Below, piece by piece: positions 38,853 through 48,039 of a DNA stretch of 64,000 nt. Location: the NCBI RefSeq assembly GCF_003096075.1, contig NZ_CP015449.1:1426001-1490000 (forward strand), in the 5' to 3' direction. Made by a program: the position numbers and the translations under genes. This DNA is from Dietzia lutea (GTDB lineage Bacteria; Actinomycetota; Actinomycetes; Mycobacteriales; Mycobacteriaceae). Under the pieces are notes generated by a model. It searched no databases. It saw nothing but the letters and a program-made list of their open reading frames with translations, and was not told the origin of the DNA. Numbering within the stretch: the stretch's first letter is position 1; the number at the start of each line of letters is the position of its first letter.

Positions 38853-39575
38853 GTGACGCCCAACGGCACGGGGCGCGTCCGCCGGGTGGTCACCGACCGC
38901 CGCGGCGGCGCGTCGACCGGAGACTTCGACTCGTTCAACCTCGGCGACCACGTCGGTGACGCCCCCGCCTCCGTGGCCGCCAACCGCGCGCGGCTCGCCC
39001 GCCGACTCGGCCTGCCCGCGACGGACATCGTGTGGATGGACCAGGTCCACGGCACCCGGATCGCCCGCGTCACCAGGCCGACGGGCGGGCCCGTCCCCGC
39101 CACGGACGGACTCGTGACCGACCGGCCGGGCCTCGCGCTGGCGGTCCTCACCGCCGACTGCGTCCCGGTGCTCGCCGCGGACGAGCAGGCAGGCGTGATC
39201 GGGGCGGTGCACGCCGGCCGCGTGGGCGCGGTCGGCGGGATCGTCCCCCACCTCATCGGCGCGATGGCCTCGCTCGGGGCACGTCCGGAACGGATCACCG
39301 TGCTCCTCGGCCCGGCGGCAGCGGGGGAGCACTACGAGCTGCCCGACGACCTGGCAGACGAGGTCGAGGCCGCCCTGCCCGGCAGTCGCACCCGCACCGT
39401 CGCCGGCACCGCGGGCGTGGACCTGCGCAAGGGCATCACCCGCCAGCTCGCCGGGCTCGGCGTGACGCGCGTCGACTCCGACCCCCGCTGCACGATCGCC
39501 GAGCAGTCCCTGTTCTCCTATCGTCGACAGGGGCGGACCGGGCGCCAGGCCAGCGTGATCTGGCGGCAGGTGTAG
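38853..39575 (+). CDS. pgeF: PgeF/YfiH-family purine nucleoside phosphorylase-like (multicopper-laccase fold)
   Basis: 240 aa. The DUF152/YfiH signatures are FNLGDHVGD (about residues 27-35), WMDQVHGTRI, TDGLVTDRPG, TADCVPVL, GAVHAGRVGAVGGI and the C-terminal DPRCTIAEQSLFSYRRQG-type stretch. The His/Cys residues of the Zn/Cu site (HG, DC, HAGR) are present. Family members correct misincorporated L-Ser in muropeptides or act on nucleosides. It lies 11 bp after ftsZ, as Rv2149c does. The usual GW in HAGWRG reads HAGRVGA here, a substitution worth noting. The GTG at 38853 gives a family-like length. Confidence 0.9.
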   Translation: MTPNGTGRVRRVVTDRRGGASTGDFDSFNLGDHVGDAPASVAANRARLARRLGLPATDIVWMDQVHGTRIARVTRPTGGPVPATDGLVTDRPGLALAVLTADCVPVLAADEQAGVIGAVHAGRVGAVGGIVPHLIGAMASLGARPERITVLLGPAAAGEHYELPDDLADEVEAALPGSRTRTVAGTAGVDLRKGITRQLAGLGVTRVDSDPRCTIAEQSLFSYRRQGRTGRQASVIWRQV

Positions 39576-39622
39576 CAGGCCGGGCCGGCCGACCCGCCGG
39601 ACCGGGAGACGAAAGGGCGAAC

Positions 39623-40351
39623 ATGACCGACACCAGGGCCACAGAACTCGCCGCGCGGCTGGCCGAGACCCGTGAACGCGTGGACGCGGCGCGGGCGGCC
39701 GCGGGCCGGACCGACGAGGTCGACCTCGTCGTCGTCACCAAGTTCCATCCCGTCACCGACGTGCTCCACCTCGCCCGCCTCGGGGTGCGCGACGTCGGCG
39801 AGAACCGGGTGCAGGAGGCGGCGGGCAAGGTCGACGACCTCGCCGCCGCCGACGCCGGGCTGGCGGCGGCGGTGCGCTGGAACATGGTCGGACACATCCA
39901 GTCCAACAAGGCCGCCGCCGTGGCCGGGTGGGCCGACCGGGTGCACTCGGTGGACTCCGAGAAGGTGGCGAACGGGCTCGAGCGCGGCCGCGCCCGGGCC
40001 GCCGACGAGCGCGACGGCGTCACGCCCCTGCCCGTCCTGCTCCAGCTGAGCCTCGACGGCGACACCTCGCGCGGCGGGGTCACCCGCGAGGACCTGCCGG
40101 CCCTGGCCGACCACGTCGCCGGACTCGGGCACCTCCGTCTGGCCGGGCTCATGGTGGTGCCCCCGCTCTCCGGCGATCCCGCCGCCCACTTCGCCGACGC
40201 CGCCGAGGTCGCCGCCGCCCTGCGGCGCCGGCACCCCGACGCCGTCGAGTTCTCCGCGGGCATGTCCGGAGACATCGAGGAGGCGATCGCGGCAGGTTCC
40301 ACCTGCGTGCGTGTCGGAACGGCGATCCTCGGCCCCCGACCAGTAGTTTGA
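39623..40351 (+). CDS. YggS/PLPBP-family pyridoxal-phosphate homeostasis protein
   Basis: 242 aa, alanine-racemase-like TIM barrel without the second domain. The PLP lysine is in VVVTKFHPV (about residue 36), with GENRVQEAAGK, WNMVGHIQSNKAAAV, LLQLSLDGDTSRGG, GLMVVPP, FSAGMSGDIEEAIAAGST and VRVGTAILGPR as family signatures. It buffers free PLP and influences amino-acid metabolism. It is syntenic with Rv2148c between pgeF and sepF, as ylmE is in Bacillus. GAAAGGG precedes the ATG; the longer frame starting at 39032 runs through pgeF and is rejected. Confidence 0.93.
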   Translation: MTDTRATELAARLAETRERVDAARAAAGRTDEVDLVVVTKFHPVTDVLHLARLGVRDVGENRVQEAAGKVDDLAAADAGLAAAVRWNMVGHIQSNKAAAVAGWADRVHSVDSEKVANGLERGRARAADERDGVTPLPVLLQLSLDGDTSRGGVTREDLPALADHVAGLGHLRLAGLMVVPPLSGDPAAHFADAAEVAAALRRRHPDAVEFSAGMSGDIEEAIAAGSTCVRVGTAILGPRPVV

Positions 40352-40426
40352 GATCCAGCCTCGCGGGGACACCCGCCCGCGAAGAACACGCCCGCGACGA
40401 CCCCGTTACCAGGAAGGTCCCGGAAG

Positions 40427-41119
40427 ATGAGCGCAATCGCCCGGTTCAAGGAGTACTTCGGAATGGCGCCCGTCGCGGCGTACGAGGACGAGTACCTGGA
40501 CGACTACGACCGCCCCGTCCACCACGACGCGCGCGTCGGCCGCGGCATGCACGACACGGACGACCTCGGCCCGGTCGCCCGCGACCGCCGGGACGACTAC
40601 GGCTACGCCGCCGACCGGTACCTCGACGAGCCCGCGCCCCGCTCCCGCGTCGCGGACCTCGACCCCGTCGACGAGCGCCCCGCCGCCCGCCGTGCGCCCG
40701 TCGAGGAGCCGGCCCCGCGCCCCCGCCGCTACCACGCCGCCGAGGCCGGCGCGCGCGCCAACCTCCGCGGTGTGCCCGCCACCCGCGGCGCCGTCGCCCT
40801 CGCGCCGGAGGAGGACTTCGTCGAGGACGGTCTCGTCACCGTGCCCGAGACCGTCGTCGAGCGCCCCCGCGGCTTCGGTGACGGCAAGAGCCTCGGTGAG
40901 CACTTCCGCGCCGGACGCGCCGTCGTCCTGGACCTGTCCACGATGGCCTCCGGCGACGCCCGCCGCATGGTCGACTTCGCCGCCGGCCTCGTCTTCGGCC
41001 TCGACGGCCGCATGGAGAAGGTCGCCGACCGCGAGCGCACCTTCCTCCTGCAGCCCGCCGGCATGGACCTCACCGAGGCCGAGGTCCGCGACGCCGTCAA
41101 CGGCGCGTTCCGCCGCTGA
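40427..41119 (+). CDS. sepF: SepF, FtsZ membrane anchor
   Basis: 230 aa. The N-terminal helix MSAIARFKEYFGMAPV is the membrane-binding amphipathic helix. A long, Asp/Arg/Tyr-rich disordered linker (about 20-140) follows, and the C-terminal SepF domain (about 145-230) has GEHFRAGRAVVLDLSTM, ARRMVDFAAGLVFGLDGRM and ERTFLLQPAGMDLT (partial). It tethers FtsZ to the membrane where FtsA is missing. Homologue of Rv2147c. GGAAG sits directly before the ATG; TAGTTT at 40345 is a possible internal -10. Confidence 0.94.
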   Translation: MSAIARFKEYFGMAPVAAYEDEYLDDYDRPVHHDARVGRGMHDTDDLGPVARDRRDDYGYAADRYLDEPAPRSRVADLDPVDERPAARRAPVEEPAPRPRRYHAAEAGARANLRGVPATRGAVALAPEEDFVEDGLVTVPETVVERPRGFGDGKSLGEHFRAGRAVVLDLSTMASGDARRMVDFAAGLVFGLDGRMEKVADRERTFLLQPAGMDLTEAEVRDAVNGAFRR

Positions 41120-41177
41120 CCGACCGGCCCGTCGGCGGGGACGGGGTGCCCTCGGGCGCCGCGGCGGCCCGGGACAG

Positions 41178-41183
41178 TAGTGT
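41178..41183 (+). promoter_or_regulatory. -10 box for leaderless yggT
   Basis: TAGTGT ends 6 nt before the GTG at 41190, with no ribosome site between. Confidence 0.5.
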
Positions 41184-41189
41184 TGAAGC

Positions 41190-41477
41190 GTGACGTTGAT
41201 TCTGCTGGTCCTCTATTACGTGGTCGAGGTCTTCTGGTTCCTGCTGCTGGGCCGGATCGTGGTGGAGATGATCGCCTCGTTCTCCCGCAGCTGGACGCCG
41301 AGGGGCGTCCTCGCGGTGGTGCTGGAATGGCTGTTCACCATCACGGACCCGCCGGTCAAGGCGCTGCGCAAGGTCATCAAGCCGGTCCGCCTCGGCCAGG
41401 TCTCCCTGGACCTGTCGGTTCTGGTCCTGTTCATCATCCTCATGGTGCTGCGGGTCGTCATCCTGGCCTTCATCTAG
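41190..41477 (+). CDS. YggT-family membrane protein
   Basis: 95 aa, two hydrophobic segments (about residues 2-28 and 70-95) joined by a polar loop with FTITDPPVKALRKVIKPVR, the YggT/YlmG signature. Members are needed for proper division or nucleoid distribution and osmotic tolerance in some species. It matches Rv2146c, between sepF and wag31. The GTG start has a -10 hexamer 6 nt upstream and may be leaderless. The protein ends shortly after the second helix, so its C-terminus is nearly buried. Confidence 0.92.
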   Translation: MTLILLVLYYVVEVFWFLLLGRIVVEMIASFSRSWTPRGVLAVVLEWLFTITDPPVKALRKVIKPVRLGQVSLDLSVLVLFIILMVLRVVILAFI

Positions 41478-41565
41478 AGCGACCGGGCCGCTCGGCGGCC
41501 GGCACAGCGGCCCCGGCTCACCGACCCGGACCACGGCCGCTGGTGACGCGCGGGCCGGTTGTGAC

Positions 41566-41571
41566 TAGATT
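41566..41571 (+). promoter_or_regulatory. Promoter -10 for wag31
   Basis: TAGATT preceded by TGAC (extended -10 type), with GGTGAC at about 41542-41547 as a possible -35 (18-bp spacer). It predicts a leader of about 77 nt before the ATG at 41656. Confidence 0.55.
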
Positions 41572-41655
41572 GGCCACCGTTAAGGTAGTAATGAAGTCGT
41601 GGGTCCGGTGCGAGAACGCCGGGCCGGCACCCGAGACGACCACGAGGGGTATCCC

Positions 41656-42627
41656 ATGCCGTTGACACCAGCCGATGTGCACAACGTCGCGTTCTCCAAG
41701 CCACCGATCGGCAAGCGTGGCTACAACGAGGACGAAGTCGACCAGTTCCTGGACCTGGTCGAGACGGAGCTCGCGGAACTCGTCTCGGACAACGAGGACC
41801 TCCGGCAGCGGGTCGAGGAGCTGACCCGCGACCTCGAGAAGGCGCGCAAGGCCGCCGACGAGGCCGGCAAGTCCTCCGGCGGCGGATCGGGTGCCGCCGC
41901 CCCTGCCGCCCCCGCCGCGCAGGCCCAGGCGCCCACCCCCGCGCCGACGCCCGCCCCGGCCCCGGCTCCCGCGCCCACCACCCCCGCTCCCGCCGCCGCG
42001 ACCCCGTCGCTCAGCAAGAGCGAGGACGACGGCGCCGCGAACAACGAGACCCACCTGCGCGCCGCCCGCGTCCTGGCCATGGCCCAGGAGATGGCGGACC
42101 GTCTGACCGGCGAGGCCAAGAAGGAGTCCGACGGGCTCATGGCCAAGGCCCGCAGCGAGTCGGACCGCCTGGTCGGCGACGCCCGGACGCAGTCCGAGAA
42201 GCTGGTCAGCGACGCAAAGTCGCAGTCCGAGAAGATGGTCGGCGACGCCCGCCGCGAGGCCGACAAGCTCCTCGCCGAGGCCAAGAGCAAGTCCGACGGC
42301 ATCGTCAAGGACGCCCAGGCGCGCTCCGAGCAGCAGGTCAAGGAGGCGCAGGCGAAGGCCGACGCCCTGCAGGCCGACGCCGAGCGCAAGCACACCGAGA
42401 TCATGGCCACCATCAACCAGCAGCGCGGCGTGCTGGAGAGCCGGATCGATCAGCTGCGCACGTTCGAGAAGGACTACCGCAGCCGCCTCACCAGCTACCT
42501 CGAGAACCAGCTCGCCGAGCTCGGCAAGACCGGCTCCGCCGCCCCGGCGGCCCCCGCCGACGCCGGTGCCGCCGGTGGCGCCGCCGATCAAGCGACCAAG
42601 AAGGACGGCGGCCACCGCGCCGACTGA
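41656..42627 (+). CDS. wag31: Wag31/DivIVA polar growth scaffold
   Basis: 323 aa. The N-terminal DivIVA domain [20 protein letters not shown] is nearly identical to the mycobacterial protein as I remember it, including the Thr4 region and the pole-binding loop. A first coiled coil (about 28-75) is followed by an Ala/Pro low-complexity linker (about 78-118). A long coiled coil then carries 11-residue repeats ([33 protein letters not shown]) ending in [10 protein letters not shown] and [24 protein letters not shown]. It recruits the apical wall-synthesis machinery at growing poles and is phosphorylated by PknA/PknB in mycobacteria. GAGGGG supports the ATG at 41656. It is longer than the 260-aa Wag31 because of the linker and added repeats. 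Confidence 0.96.
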   Translation: MPLTPADVHNVAFSKPPIGKRGYNEDEVDQFLDLVETELAELVSDNEDLRQRVEELTRDLEKARKAADEAGKSSGGGSGAAAPAAPAAQAQAPTPAPTPAPAPAPAPTTPAPAAATPSLSKSEDDGAANNETHLRAARVLAMAQEMADRLTGEAKKESDGLMAKARSESDRLVGDARTQSEKLVSDAKSQSEKMVGDARREADKLLAEAKSKSDGIVKDAQARSEQQVKEAQAKADALQADAERKHTEIMATINQQRGVLESRIDQLRTFEKDYRSRLTSYLENQLAELGKTGSAAPAAPADAGAAGGAADQATKKDGGHRAD

Positions 42628-42665
42628 CCCACCACGCGTGACGCGCCCGATCCGCGCGGCGCGAA

Positions 42666-42698
42666 CGGTCCCCGCCCCTGCCCAGGGTGCGGGGACCG
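42666..42698 (+). terminator. Terminator after wag31
   Basis: CGGTCCCCGC (42666-42675) pairs with GCGGGGACCG (42689-42698), 10 bp perfect with a 13-nt loop. It marks the end of the dcw transcript. Confidence 0.75.
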
Positions 42699-42701
42699 AC
42701 G

Positions 42702-42745
42702 TATATTCAAAGCACGAGGTGCGCGCCACGGTGCGTGGCGCGCAT
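42702..42745 (+). promoter_or_regulatory. Promoter and leader hairpin of small membrane protein gene
   Basis: TATATT (42702-42707) is a strong -10. Just downstream, GCGCGCCACG (42721-42730) and CGTGGCGCGC (42734-42743) form a tight hairpin with a GTG loop, extendable by two pairs. It lies near the predicted 5' end of the mRNA and may stabilise it or attenuate transcription. Confidence 0.55.
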
Positions 42746-42779
42746 CCCCTGTCACCACGCACCGCACCAGGAGGCACGG

Positions 42780-42992
42780 ATGCTCGTCGCCGCGCTCGGA
42801 CTGACGATCCTCGGCTTCGGCTTTCTCGTCGCCGCGGTCGCGACCGGTCAGATCGGGTGGGCCTGGGCGTGCATCGTCGTGGGAGCCCTGGGGCTGTTGC
42901 TGCTGGTGATCGACCTCATCCAGGGGCGCGGTGACCGCGACATCCGCACCCGAGAGTCCTCGGGAGAGGCGGACGTCCGGGCCGACGGGTAA
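42780..42992 (+). CDS. Small membrane protein, unknown function (70 aa)
   Basis: Two transmembrane helices (about residues 3-22 and 25-45) are followed by a charged tail ([22 protein letters not shown]). It resembles the small membrane proteins found next to wag31 in related genomes (Rv2144c position), but I cannot name a family. CAGGAGG with 5-nt spacing fixes the ATG at 42780. It has its own TATATT promoter and a leader hairpin. Its TAA stop is part of the TAACAT -10 box of the following ileS leader. Confidence 0.82.
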   Translation: MLVAALGLTILGFGFLVAAVATGQIGWAWACIVVGALGLLLLVIDLIQGRGDRDIRTRESSGEADVRADG

Positions 42993-42995
42993 CAT
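42990..42995 (+). promoter_or_regulatory. -10 box of the ileS T-box leader
   Basis: TAACAT overlaps the TAA stop of the preceding gene and would start transcription near 43002, directly before the first T-box stem. Confidence 0.5.
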
Positions 42996-43002
42996 CGGAC
43001 AC

Positions 43003-43275
43003 CGTCCGGCCCCGAGCCGGACGCGCGATGATCCGGCCATCACCGGGGAGCGCTCGGAAGAACGGCACGGCCCCGCTTTCGGGGTCCGCTCAGTAGAACC
43101 GAACGGGGGAGCCCGTCACAGCCCGACCCACGAGTGGGCGTCGCACGTCGTCGCCAAACGGGGTGGTACCGCGGACGGTGGCGCGCTGGGCGCTGCCGGA
43201 TCGTCCCCGAGCGCAGGCCTGACCGGCCCCACGGATGCGAACTCGTGCGGGCCCCGTATGCGAGGAGTCCGCCCC
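43003..43275 (+). promoter_or_regulatory. T-box riboswitch (ileS, translational, ultrashort Stem I)
   Basis: The T-box core GGGTGGTACCGCGG is at 43161-43174. Near the 5' end, CCGG-CC-ATC-A-CCGG (43033-43045) places an isoleucine AUC specifier (43039-43041) in a small loop closed by CCGG pairs, as in actinobacterial ileS T-boxes. These bind uncharged tRNA-Ile and open the ribosome site of ileS rather than acting through a terminator. No T-run terminator is visible before the start, consistent with that. Confidence 0.93.
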
Positions 43276-46200
43276 ATGAGCACCGAGCCCGTGAACCGCG
43301 AGTCCGCCGACCCGGCGTCCGGCGACGCCGAGGCCGGCGCCACCGGCAGCGCGTACCCGATCGTCGACCTCACCGGCGGCGCCACGTCACAGACCCCCTC
43401 GTTCCCAACCCTCGAGGAGACGGTCCTCGCCCGCTGGGACGAGCGCGACACCTTCCGCGAGTCCATCCGCAACCGGGCGGACGCGGAGGAGTACGTCTTC
43501 TACGACGGCCCGCCCTTCGCCAACGGCCTGCCCCACTACGGCCACCTGCTCACCGGCTACGTCAAGGACGTCATCCCGCGCTACCGCACCATGCGCGGCT
43601 ACAGGGTGGAGCGCCGCTTCGGCTGGGACTGCCACGGACTGCCGGCCGAGCTGGAGGCCGAGAAGCAGCTCGGCATCACCGAGAAGTCCCAGATCCTCGA
43701 GATGGGCCTGGCCGAGTTCAACGCCGCCTGCGAGAAGTCGGTGCTGCAGTACACCGACGAGTGGGAGGAGTACGTCCACCGCCAGGCCCGCTGGGTGGAT
43801 TTCGAGAACGACTACAAGACGCTCGACATCGACTTCACCGAGTCCGTCCTGTGGGCCTTCAAGCAGCTCTACGACAAGGGCCTCGTCTACAAGGGCTTCC
43901 GCGTCCTGCCGTACTCCTGGTACGAGCAGACGCCGCTGTCCAACCAGGAGACCCGGCTCGACGACGCCTACAAGATGCGCCAGGACCCGGCCGTCACCGT
44001 GGGGCTGCCGCTCGAGGCGCCGCAGGACAGCCCGTTCCACGGAGCCGAGGCCCTCGTGTGGACCACGACGCCGTGGACCCTGCCGTCCAACCTCGCCGCC
44101 GCCGTGCACCCCGAGATCGACTACTCGGTCGTGCGGGTCAACTCGGGGCCCTTCGCCGGCCGCGCGTTCGTGCTGGCCGAGGCGCGCCGCGGCGTCTACG
44201 CGGCCGAGTTCGGTGACGACGCCGAGGTCGAGACCACCGTCAAGGGCTCCGAGCTGGTGGGCCTGCGCTACACCCCGCCGTTCGACTTCTTCGCCGGGCA
44301 CCCGAACTCCCATGTCGTGCTCGCGGCCGACTACGTCTCCACCGAGTCCGGTACCGGCATCGTCCACCTGGCCCCGGCCTTCGGTGAGGAGGACAAGGAG
44401 GCCTGCGACGCCGCGGGCATCGAGCTCGTCATCCCGGTGGGCCCGGACGGCAAGTTCACCTCCGAGGTGCCGCCGTACGCCGGCCAGCTCGTCTTCGACG
44501 CCAACGCCCACATCTCCCGCGATCTGCGGTCGGCGGGCCGGCTGCTGCGGCACGAGACCATCGAGCACTCCTACCCGCACTCGTGGCGTTCGGGGCAGCC
44601 GCTCATCTACATGGCGCTGCCCGCGTGGTTCGTCAAGGTCTCCGCGTTCCGGGACCGCATGGCGGAGCTCAACCGCGAGCACATCACGTGGATGCCCGAG
44701 CACGTGCGTGACGGCCAGTTCGGCAAGTGGCTCGAGGGTGCGCGGGACTGGAACATCAACCGCAACCGTTACTGGGGCGCGCCCATCCCGGTGTGGGAGT
44801 CCGACGACCCGGCCTACCCGCGCGTGGACGTGTACGGCTCGCTGGACGAGCTCGAGCGGGACTTCGGCGTCCGGCCCACGGACCTGCACCGGCCGTACAT
44901 CGACGAACTGACCCGACCCAACCCGGACGACCCGACGGGCAAGTCGACCATGCGGCGTGTCGCCGACGTCTTCGACTGCTGGTTCGAGTCCGGGTCGATG
45001 CCGTTCGCTCAGGTCCACTACCCCTTCGAGAACAAGGAGTGGTTCGAGACCCACAACCCGGGCGACTTCATCGTCGAGTACAACGGGCAGACCCGCGGCT
45101 GGTTCTACACCCTGCACGTGCTGGCCACCGCCCTGTTCGACCGCCCGGCGTTCACGCACGTCGCCGCCCACGGCATCGTCCTGGGCAACGACGGGCTCAA
45201 GATGAGCAAGTCCAAGGGCAACTATCCGGACGTCAACGAGGTGTTCGCCCGCGACGGCTCGGACGCCATGCGGTGGTTCCTCATGAGCTCGCCGATCCTG
45301 CGGGGCGGCAACCTCGTGGTGACCGAGCAGGGGATCCGCGAGGGCGTCCGCCAGGCCATGTTGCCGCTGTGGAACTCGTACAGCTTCTTCCAGCTGTACG
45401 CCTCCCGCCGGGCGACGTGGCGCACGGACTCCCAGCACGTCCTGGACCGCTACATCCTGTCCCGGCTGGCCTCGACCCGCGACGCCATGACCGAGGCCCT
45501 GGACGCCACGGACCTCGCCGCCGCGTGCGACGAGCTGCGCCTGTTCGCCGACGCGCTGACCAACTGGTACGTGCGTCGGTCGCGGTCCCGGTTCTGGGCG
45601 GGCGAGGACAGCGGGCAGGACTCGAGCGACGCGTTCGACACGCTGTACACGGTGCTGGAGACGACCATGCGGCTCGCCGCGCCGCTGCTGCCGCTGATGA
45701 GCGAGGTCGTGTGGACCGGGCTCACCGGCGAGGAGTCGGTGCACCTCGCGGACTGGCCGGCCGCGGACGAGCTGCCACGCGACGCCGCGCTGGTCGAGGC
45801 GATGGAGGCCGTGCGCGACGTGTGCTCGACCGTGTCCTCGATCCGCAAGGCCAAGCACCTGCGGGTGCGTCTGCCGCTGAACTCGCTCACCGTGGCGATG
45901 CCGGACGCCCAGCGGCTCGAGCCGTTCACCGGCATCATCGCCGACGAGGTCAACGTCCGTGAGGTCCACCTGACCAGCGACGTGGCCGCGCACGGCCGGA
46001 TGGAGCTGGCGGTCAACGCCCGCGCCGCCGGCCCGCGGCTGGGCAAGCAGGTCCAGGCCTGTATCAAGGCCGCCAAGACCGGCGACTGGGCCGAGGTCGG
46101 CGGGGTGGTCAGCGCCGGTGGCATCGAGCTGCAGGAGGGCGAGTACGAGCACCGCCTCGTCGCCGCCGATCCCGAGTCGACGGCCGCGCTGCCCGGTGGC

Positions 46201-46500
46201 GCCGGACTGGTGGTGCTGGACCTGACGGTCACCGAGGAGCTCGAGGCGGAGGGTTGGGCCAAGGACCGCATCCGCGAGATCCAGGAGGCGCGCCGCGCGG
46301 CCGGGTTCGACATCTCCGACCGCATCCGCGTGCGGATGGCCGTGCCGGCCGATCGCCGGGAGTGGGCCGATCGGCACGCGCAGCTCATCGCCGCCGAGGT
46401 GCTGGCGACCGACTTCGCGGTGGTCGACGGCCTGAACGCGGCCGAGGGTGACGCGGTGGAGCTCGCCGAGGGCGTCCGGATGACGCTGGCCCGGGTCTGA
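43276..46500 (+). CDS. ileS: Isoleucyl-tRNA synthetase
   Basis: 1074 aa class I synthetase. The HIGH-type motif is [15 protein letters not shown] (near residue 90), WDCHGLPAE follows, the CP1 editing domain contains [14 protein letters not shown], and [11 protein letters not shown] is the KMSKS loop. The anticodon-binding region carries [15 protein letters not shown] and the C-terminal part is of the long, eukaryote-like IleS2 type ([12 protein letters not shown], GRKxx zinc region absent as usual). The IleS2 type is often less mupirocin-sensitive; that is inference. The ATG at 43276 follows GAGGAG by 8 nt; an ATG six codons earlier is possible. Controlled by the T-box leader. Confidence 0.95.
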   Translation: MSTEPVNRESADPASGDAEAGATGSAYPIVDLTGGATSQTPSFPTLEETVLARWDERDTFRESIRNRADAEEYVFYDGPPFANGLPHYGHLLTGYVKDVIPRYRTMRGYRVERRFGWDCHGLPAELEAEKQLGITEKSQILEMGLAEFNAACEKSVLQYTDEWEEYVHRQARWVDFENDYKTLDIDFTESVLWAFKQLYDKGLVYKGFRVLPYSWYEQTPLSNQETRLDDAYKMRQDPAVTVGLPLEAPQDSPFHGAEALVWTTTPWTLPSNLAAAVHPEIDYSVVRVNSGPFAGRAFVLAEARRGVYAAEFGDDAEVETTVKGSELVGLRYTPPFDFFAGHPNSHVVLAADYVSTESGTGIVHLAPAFGEEDKEACDAAGIELVIPVGPDGKFTSEVPPYAGQLVFDANAHISRDLRSAGRLLRHETIEHSYPHSWRSGQPLIYMALPAWFVKVSAFRDRMAELNREHITWMPEHVRDGQFGKWLEGARDWNINRNRYWGAPIPVWESDDPAYPRVDVYGSLDELERDFGVRPTDLHRPYIDELTRPNPDDPTGKSTMRRVADVFDCWFESGSMPFAQVHYPFENKEWFETHNPGDFIVEYNGQTRGWFYTLHVLATALFDRPAFTHVAAHGIVLGNDGLKMSKSKGNYPDVNEVFARDGSDAMRWFLMSSPILRGGNLVVTEQGIREGVRQAMLPLWNSYSFFQLYASRRATWRTDSQHVLDRYILSRLASTRDAMTEALDATDLAAACDELRLFADALTNWYVRRSRSRFWAGEDSGQDSSDAFDTLYTVLETTMRLAAPLLPLMSEVVWTGLTGEESVHLADWPAADELPRDAALVEAMEAVRDVCSTVSSIRKAKHLRVRLPLNSLTVAMPDAQRLEPFTGIIADEVNVREVHLTSDVAAHGRMELAVNARAAGPRLGKQVQACIKAAKTGDWAEVGGVVSAGGIELQEGEYEHRLVAADPESTAALPGGAGLVVLDLTVTEELEAEGWAKDRIREIQEARRAAGFDISDRIRVRMAVPADRREWADRHAQLIAAEVLATDFAVVDGLNAAEGDAVELAEGVRMTLARV

Positions 46501-46552
46501 TCGGCCCGGACCCGACCCTGGCGGACGCGGTCGTGATCCGACGGAGGCGGCG

Positions 46553-48013
46553 GTGACCGACGGGCAGGACCGTTGGGTCCTGCACGTCGACATGGACGCG
46601 TTCTTCGCCTCCTGCGAGCAGCTCACCCGGCCGACCCTGCGGGGTCGGCCGGTGCTCGTGGGCGGACAGGGCGGCCGCGGCGTGGTGGCGGGATGTTCGT
46701 ACGAGGCGCGGGCGTTCGGGGCGCGGTCGGCGATGCCGTCGCACCAGGCCCGGCGTCTCGTCGGCCCGTCGGCGGTGTTCGTCTCGCCGCGGATGCCGGT
46801 GTACCGCGCGCTGAGCCGCCGGGTGTTCGAGGTGTTCGCCGAGCACGCGCCGGTGGTCGAGCAGGTGTCCGTGGACGAGGCGTTCCTCGAGCCGCCCGAG
46901 CTGCGGGGAGCGGACGTGGACCGCACCCGGCGGTGGGCGCAGGATCTGCGGGCGGCGATCCGCGAGGCCACGGGGCTGCCGGCCTCGGTCGGTGCGGGGG
47001 CGGGCAAGCAGTACGCCAAGATCGCCTCGGAGCTGGCCAAGCCGGACGGGGTCACGGTGGTCGCGCGCCGCGATCACGAACGGGTGCTGCACCCGCTGCC
47101 GGTCCGGAGCCTGTGGGGCGTGGGCCCTGTGGCGGGGGAGCGGCTGGCGCAGTTCGGGGTCACCACGATCGGGGACCTGGCGGCGATGGACGACGACGAC
47201 GTGGCGCACGCGCTCGGCAAGACCGTGGGCCCGGCGATCGCCCGGATCGCGCGGGGGTACGACGACCGGCCGGTGCACGAGCGGGCCGAGGCCAAGCAGA
47301 TCAGCGCGGAGAGCACCTTCGCCGCCGACCTGACCACGCCCGGCCAGGTGACCGCGGCGGTGCGACGGGCGGCGGAGGCCGCGCACCGGCGGCTGCTGCG
47401 CGACGGGCGTGCCGCCCGCACGGTGACGGTGAAGGTCAAGCGCTCGGACTTCACGTCAATCAGCCGTTCGTACACGCTGCCGGAGGGCACGACCTCGCTC
47501 GAGACGATCATCGCGGTGGCCAGGTCCCTGGCGCCGGATCCGGTGGACTTCGGCGCGATCCGCCTCCTGGGCGTGGGGGTGGCGGGCCTGACGGACTTCC
47601 ACCAGGACGCGCTGTTCGAGCAGGAGTTCACTCTGGGTGCGCGACCGGGGGCGGGGGCCGACGACGACGAGGACCTGCCCGACATCGTCGGTGTGGGCAC
47701 CACCGTGACCACGGAGGAGTCCGAGCCGGCCGATGCCGGGTCGGGGCCCACGGGCGCGGGGGCTGCCGCGGGGACGGGTGAGGGGGAGCTCCCGGCGATC
47801 GGGGCGTGGCGCCGGGGCGAGGACCGGCGGTTCGAGACGGGTGCGGACGTGCGTCACCCGGAGTTCGGCCACGGCTGGGTGCAGGGCTCGGGGCACGGGC
47901 GGGTCTCGGTGCGGTTCGAGACCGCCGTGACCGGGCCGGGCCGGATGCGCACCTTCGCCGAGGACGATCCGGCGCTCGAGCCCGCGGATCCACTGGATTC
48001 CCTGGGCTGGTGA
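46553..48013 (+). CDS. dinB: DNA polymerase IV (DinB/DinX, Y-family)
   Basis: 486 aa. HVDMDAFFASCEQ holds the first metal Asp and the steric-gate Phe (residues about 11-23); SVDEAFLEPPE holds the catalytic Asp-Glu pair; VGAGAGKQYAKIASELAKPDG and the helix-hairpin-helix LWGVGPVAGERL follow; the little-finger domain ends near residue 365. An extra C-terminal module (about 415-486: DVRHPEFGHGWVQGSGHGRVSVRFET) resembles a small beta-barrel, with acidic, Gly-rich sequence before it. It carries out translesion synthesis. GGAGG 5 nt before the GTG supports the start. Homologue of Rv1537. Confidence 0.92.
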   Translation: MTDGQDRWVLHVDMDAFFASCEQLTRPTLRGRPVLVGGQGGRGVVAGCSYEARAFGARSAMPSHQARRLVGPSAVFVSPRMPVYRALSRRVFEVFAEHAPVVEQVSVDEAFLEPPELRGADVDRTRRWAQDLRAAIREATGLPASVGAGAGKQYAKIASELAKPDGVTVVARRDHERVLHPLPVRSLWGVGPVAGERLAQFGVTTIGDLAAMDDDDVAHALGKTVGPAIARIARGYDDRPVHERAEAKQISAESTFAADLTTPGQVTAAVRRAAEAAHRRLLRDGRAARTVTVKVKRSDFTSISRSYTLPEGTTSLETIIAVARSLAPDPVDFGAIRLLGVGVAGLTDFHQDALFEQEFTLGARPGAGADDDEDLPDIVGVGTTVTTEESEPADAGSGPTGAGAAAGTGEGELPAIGAWRRGEDRRFETGADVRHPEFGHGWVQGSGHGRVSVRFETAVTGPGRMRTFAEDDPALEPADPLDSLGW

Positions 48014-48039
48014 CACCCCGGCCGGGCCGCCCGGCCCAG

